This document shows, piece after piece, positions 17,319 to 25,182 of a stretch of 64,000 bases of DNA. The stretch is from Kosakonia sp. H02 (GTDB lineage: Bacteria > Pseudomonadota > Gammaproteobacteria > Enterobacterales > Enterobacteriaceae). A program made the position numbers and the translations under genes. The stretch spans positions 2,356,001-2,420,000 of the forward strand of contig CP131915.1 of assembly GCA_030704225.1 (NCBI GenBank), written 5' to 3'. The stretch's first letter is position 1. Each line of letters starts with the position of its first letter. Below the pieces are notes generated by a model that was not told the origin of the DNA, did not search any database, and saw nothing but the letters and a program-made list of their open reading frames with translations.

Positions 17319-18608
17319 ATGACTTCACCTCACCTTGCGCCGGACGCGCATAAACGTGCGTTAATTGCCGGCTCGATCGGCAACTTTATCGAGTGGTACG
17401 AATTTGCGGTGTACGGTTTTCTCGCCACCGTTATCGCAAAAAATTTCTTCCAGCTTGCAGGCGACGCGGGGCTAACCAGCCTGATCCTCACTTACGCCTC
17501 CTTTGCCATCGCTTTTTTCTTCCGCCCGCTCGGGGCCGTGGTTTTTGGCCGTATCGGCGACAGGCTCGGGCGTAAACCGACGCTGATTATCGTGCTGGTA
17601 TTAATGACGCTGGCAACCGCCGCCATCGGCGTAGTGCCGGTTTACGCCAGTATTGGTATCGCCGCGCCGCTCATCATCACCGGCCTGCGCATTTTGCAGG
17701 GCCTGTTCGCCGGGGGCGAATATGGCGGCGCAGTGTCGCTGATGACGGAGTTCGCCCCGCGCGGCAAACGCGGCCTGTACGGCGCATGGCAATCCTTCAC
17801 CGTCGCGCTGGGGTTATTAACCGGCGCGGGCGTGGTGGCGCTGCTTTCCGCCCTGCTCACACCCGAAGCGTTGCATGACTGGGGCTGGCGCATTCCCTTC
17901 TTCCTGGCGCTGCCAATGGGCGTAGTGGCGCTGTGGCTGCGGGTCAGCATGGAAGAGACGCCGAGCTTTGTGCAACAGCAGGAAAAACCGCTGGCTGAAC
18001 GGGCAGACACGATTGCCACGCTAAAAGCGATTGTGATGGGGATTGGCCGGGTAATGGTCTGGTCCGCCGCGGGTTATACCTACCTGGTTATCATGCCGGC
18101 GTATCTGCAATCGGCGCTGCATACCGGGTTTAACCAGGCGCTGCTGATTGCGGTTATCTCCAACATTGGCTTTGCGTTGACGATTATTCCCTCCGGTATC
18201 CTGAGCGACCGTATTGGTCGGCGCACGGTGATGGTGATTGCGTCGCTGCTGCTGTTGATTCTCGCTCTGCCGCTGCTGAAGGTTTTGCAGGCAGAATCCA
18301 GCACGCTGGTGGTGAAAGCTGCTGTGGTGCTGATTGCTGGCGGGCTGGTCGGGATGCTGGCAGGCCCCGGCCCGGCGATGCTGTCGGAGATGTTCCCGAC
18401 GCGCGTGCGCTATACCGGGCTTGGCGTGGCGTATTCCCTGTCGAACGCCATTTTTTCCGGCTGCGCGGGGTTGATTATTACCGGCCTGATTAAAGAGACC
18501 GGTAATCTCGATATTCCGGCCTATTACGTGATGGCAACGGCGGTGGTGAGTATTGCGGCGTTGATGACGCTCAACAAGGGCGACCATTTGCGGTCGTTAG
18601 AAGAGTAG
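17319..18608 (+). CDS. MFS transporter, metabolite:H+ symporter (ProP/ShiA-like) type
   Basis: A 429-residue permease with twelve predicted membrane helices. GNFIEWYEF (21-29) and GRIGDRLGRK (77-86) are hallmarks of the MHS family, which carries osmolytes or organic acids with protons. A second RIGRR loop follows helix 8. The substrate cannot be read from sequence; ProP, KgtP, ShiA and citrate carriers are relatives. It occupies the place of the E. coli yjfIJKLMC genes between aidB and rlmB. Confidence 0.85.
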   Translation: MTSPHLAPDAHKRALIAGSIGNFIEWYEFAVYGFLATVIAKNFFQLAGDAGLTSLILTYASFAIAFFFRPLGAVVFGRIGDRLGRKPTLIIVLVLMTLATAAIGVVPVYASIGIAAPLIITGLRILQGLFAGGEYGGAVSLMTEFAPRGKRGLYGAWQSFTVALGLLTGAGVVALLSALLTPEALHDWGWRIPFFLALPMGVVALWLRVSMEETPSFVQQQEKPLAERADTIATLKAIVMGIGRVMVWSAAGYTYLVIMPAYLQSALHTGFNQALLIAVISNIGFALTIIPSGILSDRIGRRTVMVIASLLLLILALPLLKVLQAESSTLVVKAAVVLIAGGLVGMLAGPGPAMLSEMFPTRVRYTGLGVAYSLSNAIFSGCAGLIITGLIKETGNLDIPAYYVMATAVVSIAALMTLNKGDHLRSLEE

Positions 18609-18634
18609 GCCGGGTTCCCCCGGCGCAAACAAAA

Positions 18635-19366
18635 TCAACTGCGCTGACGCACCGCTTCAAACAGGCAAATACCGGTGGCAACAGAGACGTTCAGGGATGA
18701 AACGCTGCCCGCCATCGGGATGCTTATCAGCTCATCGCAGTGCTCGCGGGTCAGGCGGCGCATACCTTCGCCTTCTGCGCCCATCACCAGCGCCATTGGG
18801 CCGGTCATTTTGCTCTGGAACAGTGTGTGATCCGCTTCGCCTGCGGTGCCGACGATCCAGATATTCTCTTCCTGCAACAGACGCATGGTGCGCGCCAGGT
18901 TGGTGACGCGGATGAGCGGGACGTTTTCCGCCGCGCCGCTGGCCACTTTTTTCGCCGTCGCGTTCAGTTGAGCAGATTTGTCTTTCGGCACGATCACCGC
19001 ATGCACGCCCGCCGCATCGGCGCTACGTAAACATGCGCCCAGGTTATGCGGATCGGTCACGCCATCGAGGATCAAAAAGAAGGGTTGTTCGAGGCTGGCG
19101 ATCAGATCCGGCAGATCGTTTTCCTGATACTGACGCCCCGGTTTCACGCGTGCAATGATCCCCTGGTGCACCGCGCCTTCGCTTTTCTCATCCAGATACT
19201 GGCGGTTCGCCAACTGGATAACCACGCCCTGCGCTTCCAGCGCGTGGATCAGCGGCAGCAGTCGTTTATCTTCGCGGCCTTTCAGAATAAACACTTCCTG
19301 AAAACGCTCGGGAGCGCGCTCCAGCAGGGCCTGCACCGCATGGATGCCGTAAATCATTTCACTCAT
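18635..19366 (-). CDS. rlmB: 23S rRNA (guanosine-2'-O) methyltransferase RlmB
   Basis: A 243-residue SPOUT methyltransferase that modifies G2251 in the peptidyl-tRNA loop of 23S rRNA. The N-terminal L30-like substrate domain covers about 1-75. The knotted catalytic domain has ILDGVTDPHNLGACLRSADA, MGAEGEGMRRLT and SLNVSVATGICLFEA. In E. coli the gene is cotranscribed behind rnr; here about 5.8 kb of other DNA separates them and a promoter candidate lies directly upstream. Confidence 0.95.
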   Translation of the reverse strand: MSEMIYGIHAVQALLERAPERFQEVFILKGREDKRLLPLIHALEAQGVVIQLANRQYLDEKSEGAVHQGIIARVKPGRQYQENDLPDLIASLEQPFFLILDGVTDPHNLGACLRSADAAGVHAVIVPKDKSAQLNATAKKVASGAAENVPLIRVTNLARTMRLLQEENIWIVGTAGEADHTLFQSKMTGPMALVMGAEGEGMRRLTREHCDELISIPMAGSVSSLNVSVATGICLFEAVRQRS

Positions 19367-19432
19367 TGAGGGTACTCATTTGGGGCGGTTTGCGCCGGGT
19401 TATATAAGGCGTGATAGAAATCACCGGCGCTC

Positions 19433-19461
19433 ATTATAACCAACCCACGCCTCAGGTCGAA
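19433..19461 (-). promoter_or_regulatory. Candidate promoter of rlmB
   Basis: Minus strand TTCGAC (19461-19456), 17-base spacer, TATAAT (19438-19433), then GAGCGCC. The -10 is perfect, the -35 is poor. It lies 67 bp upstream of the rlmB start. Confidence 0.5.
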
Positions 19462-19591
19462 CTTAACCATTCGCGACCGCGTGGCTTCCCCAGGCTTTCT
19501 GGCAGCACGGTGAGCAGGCTATTGGCGTAATACTCATTGCTTCCACCTTTCGTTGTGACAGTTTGTGTTTCCCGACACCGGGAGGGTTGCG

Positions 19592-20374
19592 TTAACTCAA
19601 GTGCCGCTTCGCCTCAAGGCGCACGCGGTGCAGCACATGCTGTTTGATCTCGCTGTATTGCGGATGTCCAGCGATGGTTTCGATATCGCGCTGGCGACCA
19701 AACGGCAGGGTAATCTCTTCGACGATTTTCCCCGGCCGCGCCGACATCACCAGGATGCGATCGGCAAGAAACAACGCCTCTTCCACATCGTGCGTGACGA
19801 ACAGCAGCGTGGTGCGCGTTTCCAGCCAGGCTTCGCGCAACAGTTCCTGCATCATTAAGCGCGTCTGCGCATCCAGCGCGCCAAAAGGCTCATCCAGCAA
19901 TAAAACGTCCGGGCCAGGCAGCCAGGCGCGCGCCAGCGCAACGCGCTGTTTCATGCCGCCGGAAAGCTGCCACGGCGCATGGTGCTCAAAGCCTTTCAGC
20001 CCGACGCGTGCCAGCCAGTCCAGCGCCTGCGCGTTGACGTCCGCTTTGCGATGTTTGCCAAGCCTCGGGCCGAAGGTGACGTTATCCAGCACCGACAACC
20101 ACGGAAACAGGTTCGGCTGCTGGAAGATCATCCCGCGCGATGGGCCAGGCTGTTGCACGGCTTTGCCACCCGCCAGCACCTGGCCGCTGTCGGGTCGGGT
20201 AAACCCGGCGACCAGGTTGAGAATGGTGGATTTGCCGCAGCCGGACGGCCCCAGCAGCACGACAAATTCCCCCGGCGACAGCGCCAGCGAGACCTCTTCC
20301 AGCACGGTTAACGGTTGCGGTTTTGCGGCAAACGTCAGGGAGACGTTTTCCAGTGCAATTTGTGCAGTCATCAC
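19592..20374 (-). CDS. ABC transporter ATP-binding protein, taurine/sulfonate type
   Basis: A 260-residue ABC ATPase of the TauB/SsuB type. Walker A GPSGCGKST (42-50), signature LSGGMKQRVALARA and Walker B VLLLDEPFGALD are intact. It starts with ATGA overlapping the permease stop, so it is translated together with it. It is the last gene of a five-gene minus-strand operon. Confidence 0.9.
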   Translation of the reverse strand: MMTAQIALENVSLTFAAKPQPLTVLEEVSLALSPGEFVVLLGPSGCGKSTILNLVAGFTRPDSGQVLAGGKAVQQPGPSRGMIFQQPNLFPWLSVLDNVTFGPRLGKHRKADVNAQALDWLARVGLKGFEHHAPWQLSGGMKQRVALARAWLPGPDVLLLDEPFGALDAQTRLMMQELLREAWLETRTTLLFVTHDVEEALFLADRILVMSARPGKIVEEITLPFGRQRDIETIAGHPQYSEIKQHVLHRVRLEAKRHLS

Positions 20375-21141
20375 TCTTTCCCCGCCCAGGGCACCAACGC
20401 GCGTTGCAGCCCCAGCAATAATAAATCCAGCAGATAGCCAATGCCGCCGAGCAGCAGAATGCCGAGCATGACGATATCGGTGCGCAGATACGAGCTGGCG
20501 TTAATCACCATCCAGCCGAGCCCCGAACTGGCGGCGACCATTTCGGCGGCGATAAGCGACGTCCAGCCAATGCCAATCGACAAACGCACGGTGGTGAACA
20601 GTTCCGGTAAGGCGTCCGGCAGCACCACGCGCAGGAAGATCTGCCCTTTTGACGCGCCCAGGGTTTGCGCCACGCGGATCCGTGCGCGACCAATACGCTC
20701 CACCGCCGCGCTGGCACCCACCACCACGCTTAAAAATGTGGCGATAAAGATGAGGAAAAATTTCGACGACTCGCCAATCCCCAGCCACACCACCGCCAGC
20801 GGGATAAGGGCGATTTTGGGCAGCGGGCGCAGGAACTGCACAAACGGGTTAAGGACGGCGGAAAGCCCCTCCGATAACCCCATCAGCAGCCCGAGCGGAA
20901 TGCCGATAATAATGGCGACGGCAAAAGCGCTGAGCGCCCGCGCCAGGCTCACGGCAATGTGCTGCCACAGCGGCACCTGGCGGTAACCGTCGGCGAGCAG
21001 TTCTTGTGCCGTCAGGCCGATGTCGGTGAGTGAGGGCAGCAACAGCGGATCGACCCATTGCCGGGTCGCCGCCACTTGCCAGAGCACAAAAAAGATCGCC
21101 ACCGACATCACACTGATGGCGACATGTTGACGCAATTTCAT
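20371..21141 (-). CDS. ABC transporter permease, taurine/sulfonate type
   Basis: A 256-residue inner-membrane permease (BPD_transp_1 fold) with about six membrane segments. The EAA-like loop falls near RVAQTLGASKGQIFLRVVLP, typical of SsuC and TauC. It overlaps both neighbours by four bases (ATGA), so the three transporter genes are coupled. Confidence 0.9.
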   Translation of the reverse strand: MKLRQHVAISVMSVAIFFVLWQVAATRQWVDPLLLPSLTDIGLTAQELLADGYRQVPLWQHIAVSLARALSAFAVAIIIGIPLGLLMGLSEGLSAVLNPFVQFLRPLPKIALIPLAVVWLGIGESSKFFLIFIATFLSVVVGASAAVERIGRARIRVAQTLGASKGQIFLRVVLPDALPELFTTVRLSIGIGWTSLIAAEMVAASSGLGWMVINASSYLRTDIVMLGILLLGGIGYLLDLLLLGLQRALVPWAGKE

Positions 21142-22145
21142 TTTGCCGCTGCCGCCGCTTCGCGAATGTAACGGGAGTCGATGGCGTTATCCCAGTTCGC
21201 CGGAATGTCGCGTTTGCGGATTTCGCCAATCCCGGCGAGGAAGTTCGACGTTTTGCTCAATGCTTTGCCGATCCCGCTGTCGGAGGTTTGCGTGCCGTCA
21301 CCCAGCCAGGCCGCCGTGCCCTGCTCGCTCAAGCTCGGGTATTCCAGCCCGCCAAGGGTATTGGTCGCAGTGGTCAACGGCGCGCCGACCTCTTTGGCGA
21401 CAATCGCGGCGGCGCGTTCAGGATCTTTTCTGAACTCATCCACTTTCTGCTGGTGGACACGCAGGAAAGCGGTGACCGCTTCCGGGTACTGCTCAGCAAA
21501 GGCTTTGCGCACTACGTAGTTGTTGTAAATCAGGTAGCCATCTTTTTGCAGATCTTTGGTGGCGAAGACTTGATGGCCGCCGGAGGACTCCAGTTCCTGG
21601 GCGAACGGTGCCCAGACATAACCAGCATCAATATCGCCACGTTTCCAGGCCGCTACCATTTCTGCCGGGCGCAGCGGCAACAGGGTGATTTTGCTGCGGT
21701 CGAGTTTATTCACACTGATTGCCGCTTCCAGCGCATATTGCGCGGTGGAATTGGGCGGATAGGCCACGCGTTTGCCTTCGATATCGCGAATATTGTTAAT
21801 GCCGTCTTTACCAATTAAGCGTTCGTAACTGGCAATCACGCCGGAAACACCAATAATTTCTACCGGTAATTTACGCACAATTCCGGCGGTTGCCGGGCTG
21901 GAGCCAAAATTGGCAATATCAATGGCGTTACTGGCGAAATAACTTAATGCATCGGCACCGGAGGCAAATTGCACCCACTGCACTTTGCTGTTTAAGGCTT
22001 TATCCAGCGAGCCATCGGCTTTTGACAACATTAATACTTGCGAACCGCCGCTGTAGGCGACGCGGACTTCATTTGGGGTTGCTGCGAAGCTGGCGTGAGC
22101 CCATAAGCTACCCGCTGCCAGTAATAAGCAGAGACTCTTTTTCAT
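21138..22145 (-). CDS. ABC transporter substrate-binding protein, TauA-like
   Basis: A 335-residue periplasmic binding protein. A signal peptide of about 21 residues ends SFA. The mature protein resembles TauA/SsuA-type type-2 solute-binding proteins (FASGADALSYFASNAIDIANFG, GDIDAGYVWAPFAQELESSG). The operon enzymes suggest a sulfur-containing amino acid analogue such as cysteate as ligand; this is inference. Confidence 0.88.
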   Translation of the reverse strand: MKKSLCLLLAAGSLWAHASFAATPNEVRVAYSGGSQVLMLSKADGSLDKALNSKVQWVQFASGADALSYFASNAIDIANFGSSPATAGIVRKLPVEIIGVSGVIASYERLIGKDGINNIRDIEGKRVAYPPNSTAQYALEAAISVNKLDRSKITLLPLRPAEMVAAWKRGDIDAGYVWAPFAQELESSGGHQVFATKDLQKDGYLIYNNYVVRKAFAEQYPEAVTAFLRVHQQKVDEFRKDPERAAAIVAKEVGAPLTTATNTLGGLEYPSLSEQGTAAWLGDGTQTSDSGIGKALSKTSNFLAGIGEIRKRDIPANWDNAIDSRYIREAAAAAK

Positions 22146-22200
22146 TTTATTTGACCTTTAGTGTGTTAGCGCCAAAACACTATATCGACAGGCTGGCGTT

Positions 22201-22953
22201 TTATTTATTCAAATTATTGCTTTGGGTATGCGGGAAATAAGAATGGCGATACTCCAGCCATATTTGCGCGCAGCGCTGTGCGAGTAATTGCGCCGGATCG
22301 TGAGCAACTGAAAGAGACGGCGCCGCCACTGCCTTCAGCGCAACCGGCACTTCAGTACAGGCGAGCAGCAACTGTTCGGCACCCCGTGCCAGCAGCGCAC
22401 GCGCTTGTGAGTTGAGCAGGTCGCCACCGACATGCAACGCCCCGCGTTTCACCGCATAACAGCCCGGCACAAACCACTGCGCCAGTTCATCCTCATTAGG
22501 TAGCAGCACCTCGATGTTGTGCGCCGCGAGACCCTGCTGATACCAGCCTGCATCCAGCGTACCCTGCGTGGCGATAAGCCCTACCCGCTGCGGTCTTTGC
22601 GCCAACGCCAGCAGCGCATCGATAGAGGCATCAACAATATGCAACAGCTTAGCTTCACTGGCGCGGCTGAGTTCGTCAAACCAGTGATGGGCGGTGTTGC
22701 AGGGAATGACGATATGGCTTGCGCCAGCCTGGTTGAGTTTTTCGATACCGTACAGCAGTTGCGGCAGTGGCGACGGGCCCGTGCCCGCCAGCGCTTTTTG
22801 CCGGTCGGCGATTTGCGGCACGTTCCACACCACTGACGGCAACTGCTGCTGATCACTGTCGGCGGGCGTGGCTTCCAGTAATTTGTGCTGAAAATCGAGC
22901 GTGGCGAGCGGCCCCATGCCGCCCAGCACGCCGAGTAAAAAGGGCCTAGCCAC
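22201..22953 (-). CDS. Aspartate/glutamate-type racemase
   Basis: A 250-residue cofactor-independent amino acid racemase. GVLGGMGPLATLDF at the N-terminus and the two catalytic cysteines C85 (IPCNTAHH) and C199 (LLACTEVP) are present. The start is taken as the GTG at 22953, nine bases after GAGG and overlapping the upstream lyase-like gene by eight bases; an ATG at 23031 would place 26 unrelated residues ahead of the domain. Linked to a lyase and a sulfonate transporter it may interconvert the enantiomers of the imported amino acid. Confidence 0.85.
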   Translation of the reverse strand: MARPFLLGVLGGMGPLATLDFQHKLLEATPADSDQQQLPSVVWNVPQIADRQKALAGTGPSPLPQLLYGIEKLNQAGASHIVIPCNTAHHWFDELSRASEAKLLHIVDASIDALLALAQRPQRVGLIATQGTLDAGWYQQGLAAHNIEVLLPNEDELAQWFVPGCYAVKRGALHVGGDLLNSQARALLARGAEQLLLACTEVPVALKAVAAPSLSVAHDPAQLLAQRCAQIWLEYRHSYFPHTQSNNLNK

Positions 22954-23962
22954 GATGATGCGCCTCAAGAACCTGGCGATAGCCAAACAGCCCGGCTGAT
23001 CCACCGGTATGGATAAACACCACGTTTTCATCGTGGGTGAAATGGCCTTTACGGATCAAATCGATAAGCCCGGCTGCGCCTTTCCCGGAGTAAACCGGGT
23101 CAAGCAGAATGCCTTCGTGGCGCGCGAACAGCGTCAGCGCTTCCAGCATACTTTCTGTCGGCAGGCCGTAGCCGTCGCCCACGTAATCGCTGTTGGCGAC
23201 CACCGTCTCACGCGGCAATTCGCCCGGTACGCCGAGCAGTTCGCGGGTGCGCGAGGCCAGATTCCAGACGTTCTCTTCCTGCTTCGCTTTGGGCGCGCGC
23301 ACGCTGATACCCAGCACCGGCACATGGCTGTTGGTGGCGGTAAACCCGGCAACTAATCCGGCTTGCGTGCCGGTGCTGCCGGTGGCGTGCACCACCTGAT
23401 CAATGCGCAGACGCAGTTGTGAGGACTGGAACAGCAGCTCTTCGGCGCAGCCGACATAGCCCAGCGCCCCAATAGCATTAGACCCGCCGCCGGGAATGAC
23501 ATACGGGTTTTTAAATCCCTGCTCACGCAGTTGTTCCGCGTACGCTTCCATCGCTTTTTGCATATCCGTGCCGCCCGGCAGATGCGCGACTATCTCGCCG
23601 CCCAGCAGTTCATCGAGCAGCACGTTGCCGGACCGCTGGTAATCTTCGCCGAAATCGGTGACGCGTTTTTCCAGCAGCACCTTAGTGGGTAAGCCGAGTT
23701 TCGCCGCTCCGGCGATGGTCTGGCGGACATGGTTCGACTGCGTTGCGCCCTGAGTGATAATCACATCGGCATTCAAGGCCTGCGCATCCGCCAGTAAAAA
23801 TTCCAGTTTGCGGGTTTTATTCCCGCCAGTGGCAAGCCCGGTGGCGTCGTCGCGTTTAATCCATAATTTCGGGCCGCCCAGAAACGCGCTTAAATTTTCC
23901 AGCGGCTCTAACGGCGTGGGGAAATGGCCTAATGACAGGCGGGGAAAACGAGCCAGATGCAT
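22946..23962 (-). CDS. PLP-dependent D-cysteine desulfhydrase / L-cysteate sulfo-lyase-like enzyme
   Basis: A 338-residue fold-type II PLP enzyme of the ACC deaminase/DcyD family. The Schiff-base lysine is K49 in TGGNKTRKLEFL; TQGATQSNHVRQT and the PLP-phosphate loop ATGSTGTQAGLVAG follow. It would eliminate sulfide from D-cysteine or sulfite from cysteate, giving pyruvate and ammonia. The pairing with a TauABC-like transporter and a racemase argues for a sulfonate such as cysteate, but substrate cannot be proven from motifs. The ATG at 23962 has AAGGAGC upstream; an ATG five codons earlier has none. It is first in the operon. Confidence 0.85.
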   Translation of the reverse strand: MHLARFPRLSLGHFPTPLEPLENLSAFLGGPKLWIKRDDATGLATGGNKTRKLEFLLADAQALNADVIITQGATQSNHVRQTIAGAAKLGLPTKVLLEKRVTDFGEDYQRSGNVLLDELLGGEIVAHLPGGTDMQKAMEAYAEQLREQGFKNPYVIPGGGSNAIGALGYVGCAEELLFQSSQLRLRIDQVVHATGSTGTQAGLVAGFTATNSHVPVLGISVRAPKAKQEENVWNLASRTRELLGVPGELPRETVVANSDYVGDGYGLPTESMLEALTLFARHEGILLDPVYSGKGAAGLIDLIRKGHFTHDENVVFIHTGGSAGLFGYRQVLEAHHRG

Positions 23963-24105
23963 AATCGCTCCTTGCAAAACAGAGATACCCGCCGCATGTT
24001 GCGTCGGGTGAATTCGGTGAATTAAAAATGAATATTCACTATATCTTTCTGTGTGCGCAGGCTAACGATAAATAATAAATATCGATGTGCGGGAAATGAC
24101 TAACG

Positions 24106-24138
24106 CATAAAAGCCTTCATTTTTCGATGGCTTTTATT
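24106..24138. terminator. Bidirectional terminator behind the orphan cassettes
   Basis: ATAAAAGCC-N13-GGCTTTTAT inverted repeat, eight bases beyond the stop of the 24146-24547 gene on the minus strand. Confidence 0.75.
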
Positions 24139-24145
24139 TTAGGTT

Positions 24146-24547
24146 TCATTCAATGAACGTCAGTTTTGTCGAATCTGTAGTTTGCGTGATGAAAGCGCCA
24201 TTATCGCTGTCACCTTTGATCCACATTTTCCCCATCACAGGGTCATCTGTTTCGTGATACCCAATGGCAACAAGATAGCGCTGAATAGCTACAATATCGG
24301 CTTGCCCTGCATACTCGATCTGACTTGACTGAGGGGAGGGGCCGTCGGCGGCTCTGAAATGTAACATGACAACATCACTGAAATGAGGAGCGTTTTTTAT
24401 TTCATTAGGGGTCAATAGACGGTATGCCAGCCAGTCTGACGGTGTGTAATCAACGCTGTCAGCCATAATAACCGAACAAAATTTATACAAGACTGCGGAC
24501 AGCAACAGAAGGATGCAAATGGAGCCGTATGTTATCACTTTTCTCAT
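24146..24547 (-). CDS. Membrane-anchored small protein, possible immunity protein
   Basis: 133 residues, not recognised. An N-terminal membrane helix at about 6-28 (YGSICILLLLSAVLYKF) is followed by a soluble domain of about 100 residues, probably periplasmic, with SDWLAYRLLTPNEIKNAPHF and a C-terminus of short strands. Its ATG overlaps the stop of the preceding open frame in the tetranucleotide ATGA, so the two were made as a pair. The upstream partner carries an RNase R-like linker and a foreign tail, so an immunity role is plausible but unproven. AT content is higher than in the neighbouring core genes. Confidence 0.6.
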   Translation of the reverse strand: MRKVITYGSICILLLLSAVLYKFCSVIMADSVDYTPSDWLAYRLLTPNEIKNAPHFSDVVMLHFRAADGPSPQSSQIEYAGQADIVAIQRYLVAIGYHETDDPVMGKMWIKGDSDNGAFITQTTDSTKLTFIE

Positions 24548-24834
24548 CGGAACCTGTCCAGGGGCTTACGCCCTACATTTATAAGCACACCATTGTTTGA
24601 AATGACCTGAACGGTATCTCGTGAAAAGTCATTATAGGGTTGAACGGATTTCAGGTACGAAAAATTAGCGAGCCGGAAATTCGATTTAATTTCAGTACAA
24701 TGAGTGCACACCAAGACGGCTAAAAATTGCTTTTTACCCGCCTGATAGCGCGGTGGAATTCTGCGGCTACCGTTTTTGCCCGCAGTGCCTTTTTTGGGAG
24801 CGATTTTATTTTGGAGGCGCTGCGTAAGAAAAGT
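24544..24834 (-). pseudogene. Start-less rnr 3'-end fragment fused to an unrelated C-terminal module
   Basis: An open frame of 96 residues plus stop that begins right after the TAA of the previous gene and has no ATG or GTG near its start. Residues 14-35 (KKGTAGKNGSRRIPPRYQ then AGKK) match residues 743-764 of the RNase R in this window at 17 of 22 positions. The DNA of this part (24740-24796) agrees with 25337-25393 at 45 of 57 bases without gaps. Directly after AGKK similarity stops and a 61-residue foreign tail follows, with a CTHC motif (C43, C46), ending PLDRFR. Its TGA overlaps the next gene's ATG. It looks like a displaced C-terminal tip of an rnr-like gene. Confidence 0.7.
24740..24796 (-). 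repeat. Diverged direct copy of the rnr C-terminal linker
   Basis: 57 bases alignable without gaps to 25337-25393 inside rnr, 45 identical by manual count, same strand and same reading phase. Confidence 0.8.
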
Positions 24835-25113
24835 TTATTCACCTTCATACACGCGCAGGATCTGCTCCTGGCGGTTCCCAACCGCAACGCATTTACCCTC
24901 AACCATGCTGATGTAGTAATAAGACGGATTGGGCATATGCTCCATCATCCAGGGCAATTCTTCAGAATATTTAGAGTCGGAAGTGGAGATTTGCCAAACC
25001 GGCTCGCCATTGAGCGTCATGGGGCAGGCCTCATGATAACGTTCATCCCAGCCACGCCCACTTTGTTGCGCGTAATGCTTTGCTATCGCAAGAGCCTTTT
25101 CTTGTGTGATCAC
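24835..25113 (-). CDS. Small protein directly behind rnr, possible immunity protein
   Basis: A 92-residue cytoplasmic protein, no signal peptide or membrane helix: ITQEKALAIAKHYAQQSG, a central GEPVWQISTSD strand and SYYYISMVEGKCVAVGN. The helix-then-strands layout with a final strand and GKCVAVG turn recalls small immunity or NTF2/PepSY-like folds, but no family is assigned. The start is GTG at 25113 with GGAG seven bases upstream. It overlaps by GTGA the stop of an 11-codon remnant at 25110-25142. It lies after the rnr terminator, so it needs read-through or its own promoter. Confidence 0.65.
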   Translation of the reverse strand: MITQEKALAIAKHYAQQSGRGWDERYHEACPMTLNGEPVWQISTSDSKYSEELPWMMEHMPNPSYYYISMVEGKCVAVGNRQEQILRVYEGE

Positions 25114-25142
25114 CGCTGCACTCCATACCAGACGCTATCCAT
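25110..25142 (-). other. Eleven-codon remnant coupled to the next gene
   Basis: An open frame ATG...TGA encoding MDSVWYGVQR, whose TGA overlaps the GTG of the 92-residue gene (GTGA). It may be the tail end of a lost coding region. Confidence 0.35.
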
Positions 25143-25146
25143 AAAT

Positions 25147-25172
25147 AAAAAAGCCCTTCTCGATGGAAGGGC
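25147..25172 (-). terminator. Terminator of rnr
   Basis: Minus-strand stem GCCCTTC-CATCGA-GAAGGGC followed by six T, 11 bases after the rnr stop. Confidence 0.9.
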
Positions 25173-25182
25173 CTGGAGGGTA

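Noticed and set aside
19410..19425. CGTGA-TAGAAA-TCACC as a CRP site upstream of rlmB
   Set aside because: Both half-sites have a mismatch and rlmB is not known to be CRP controlled; could be chance symmetry.
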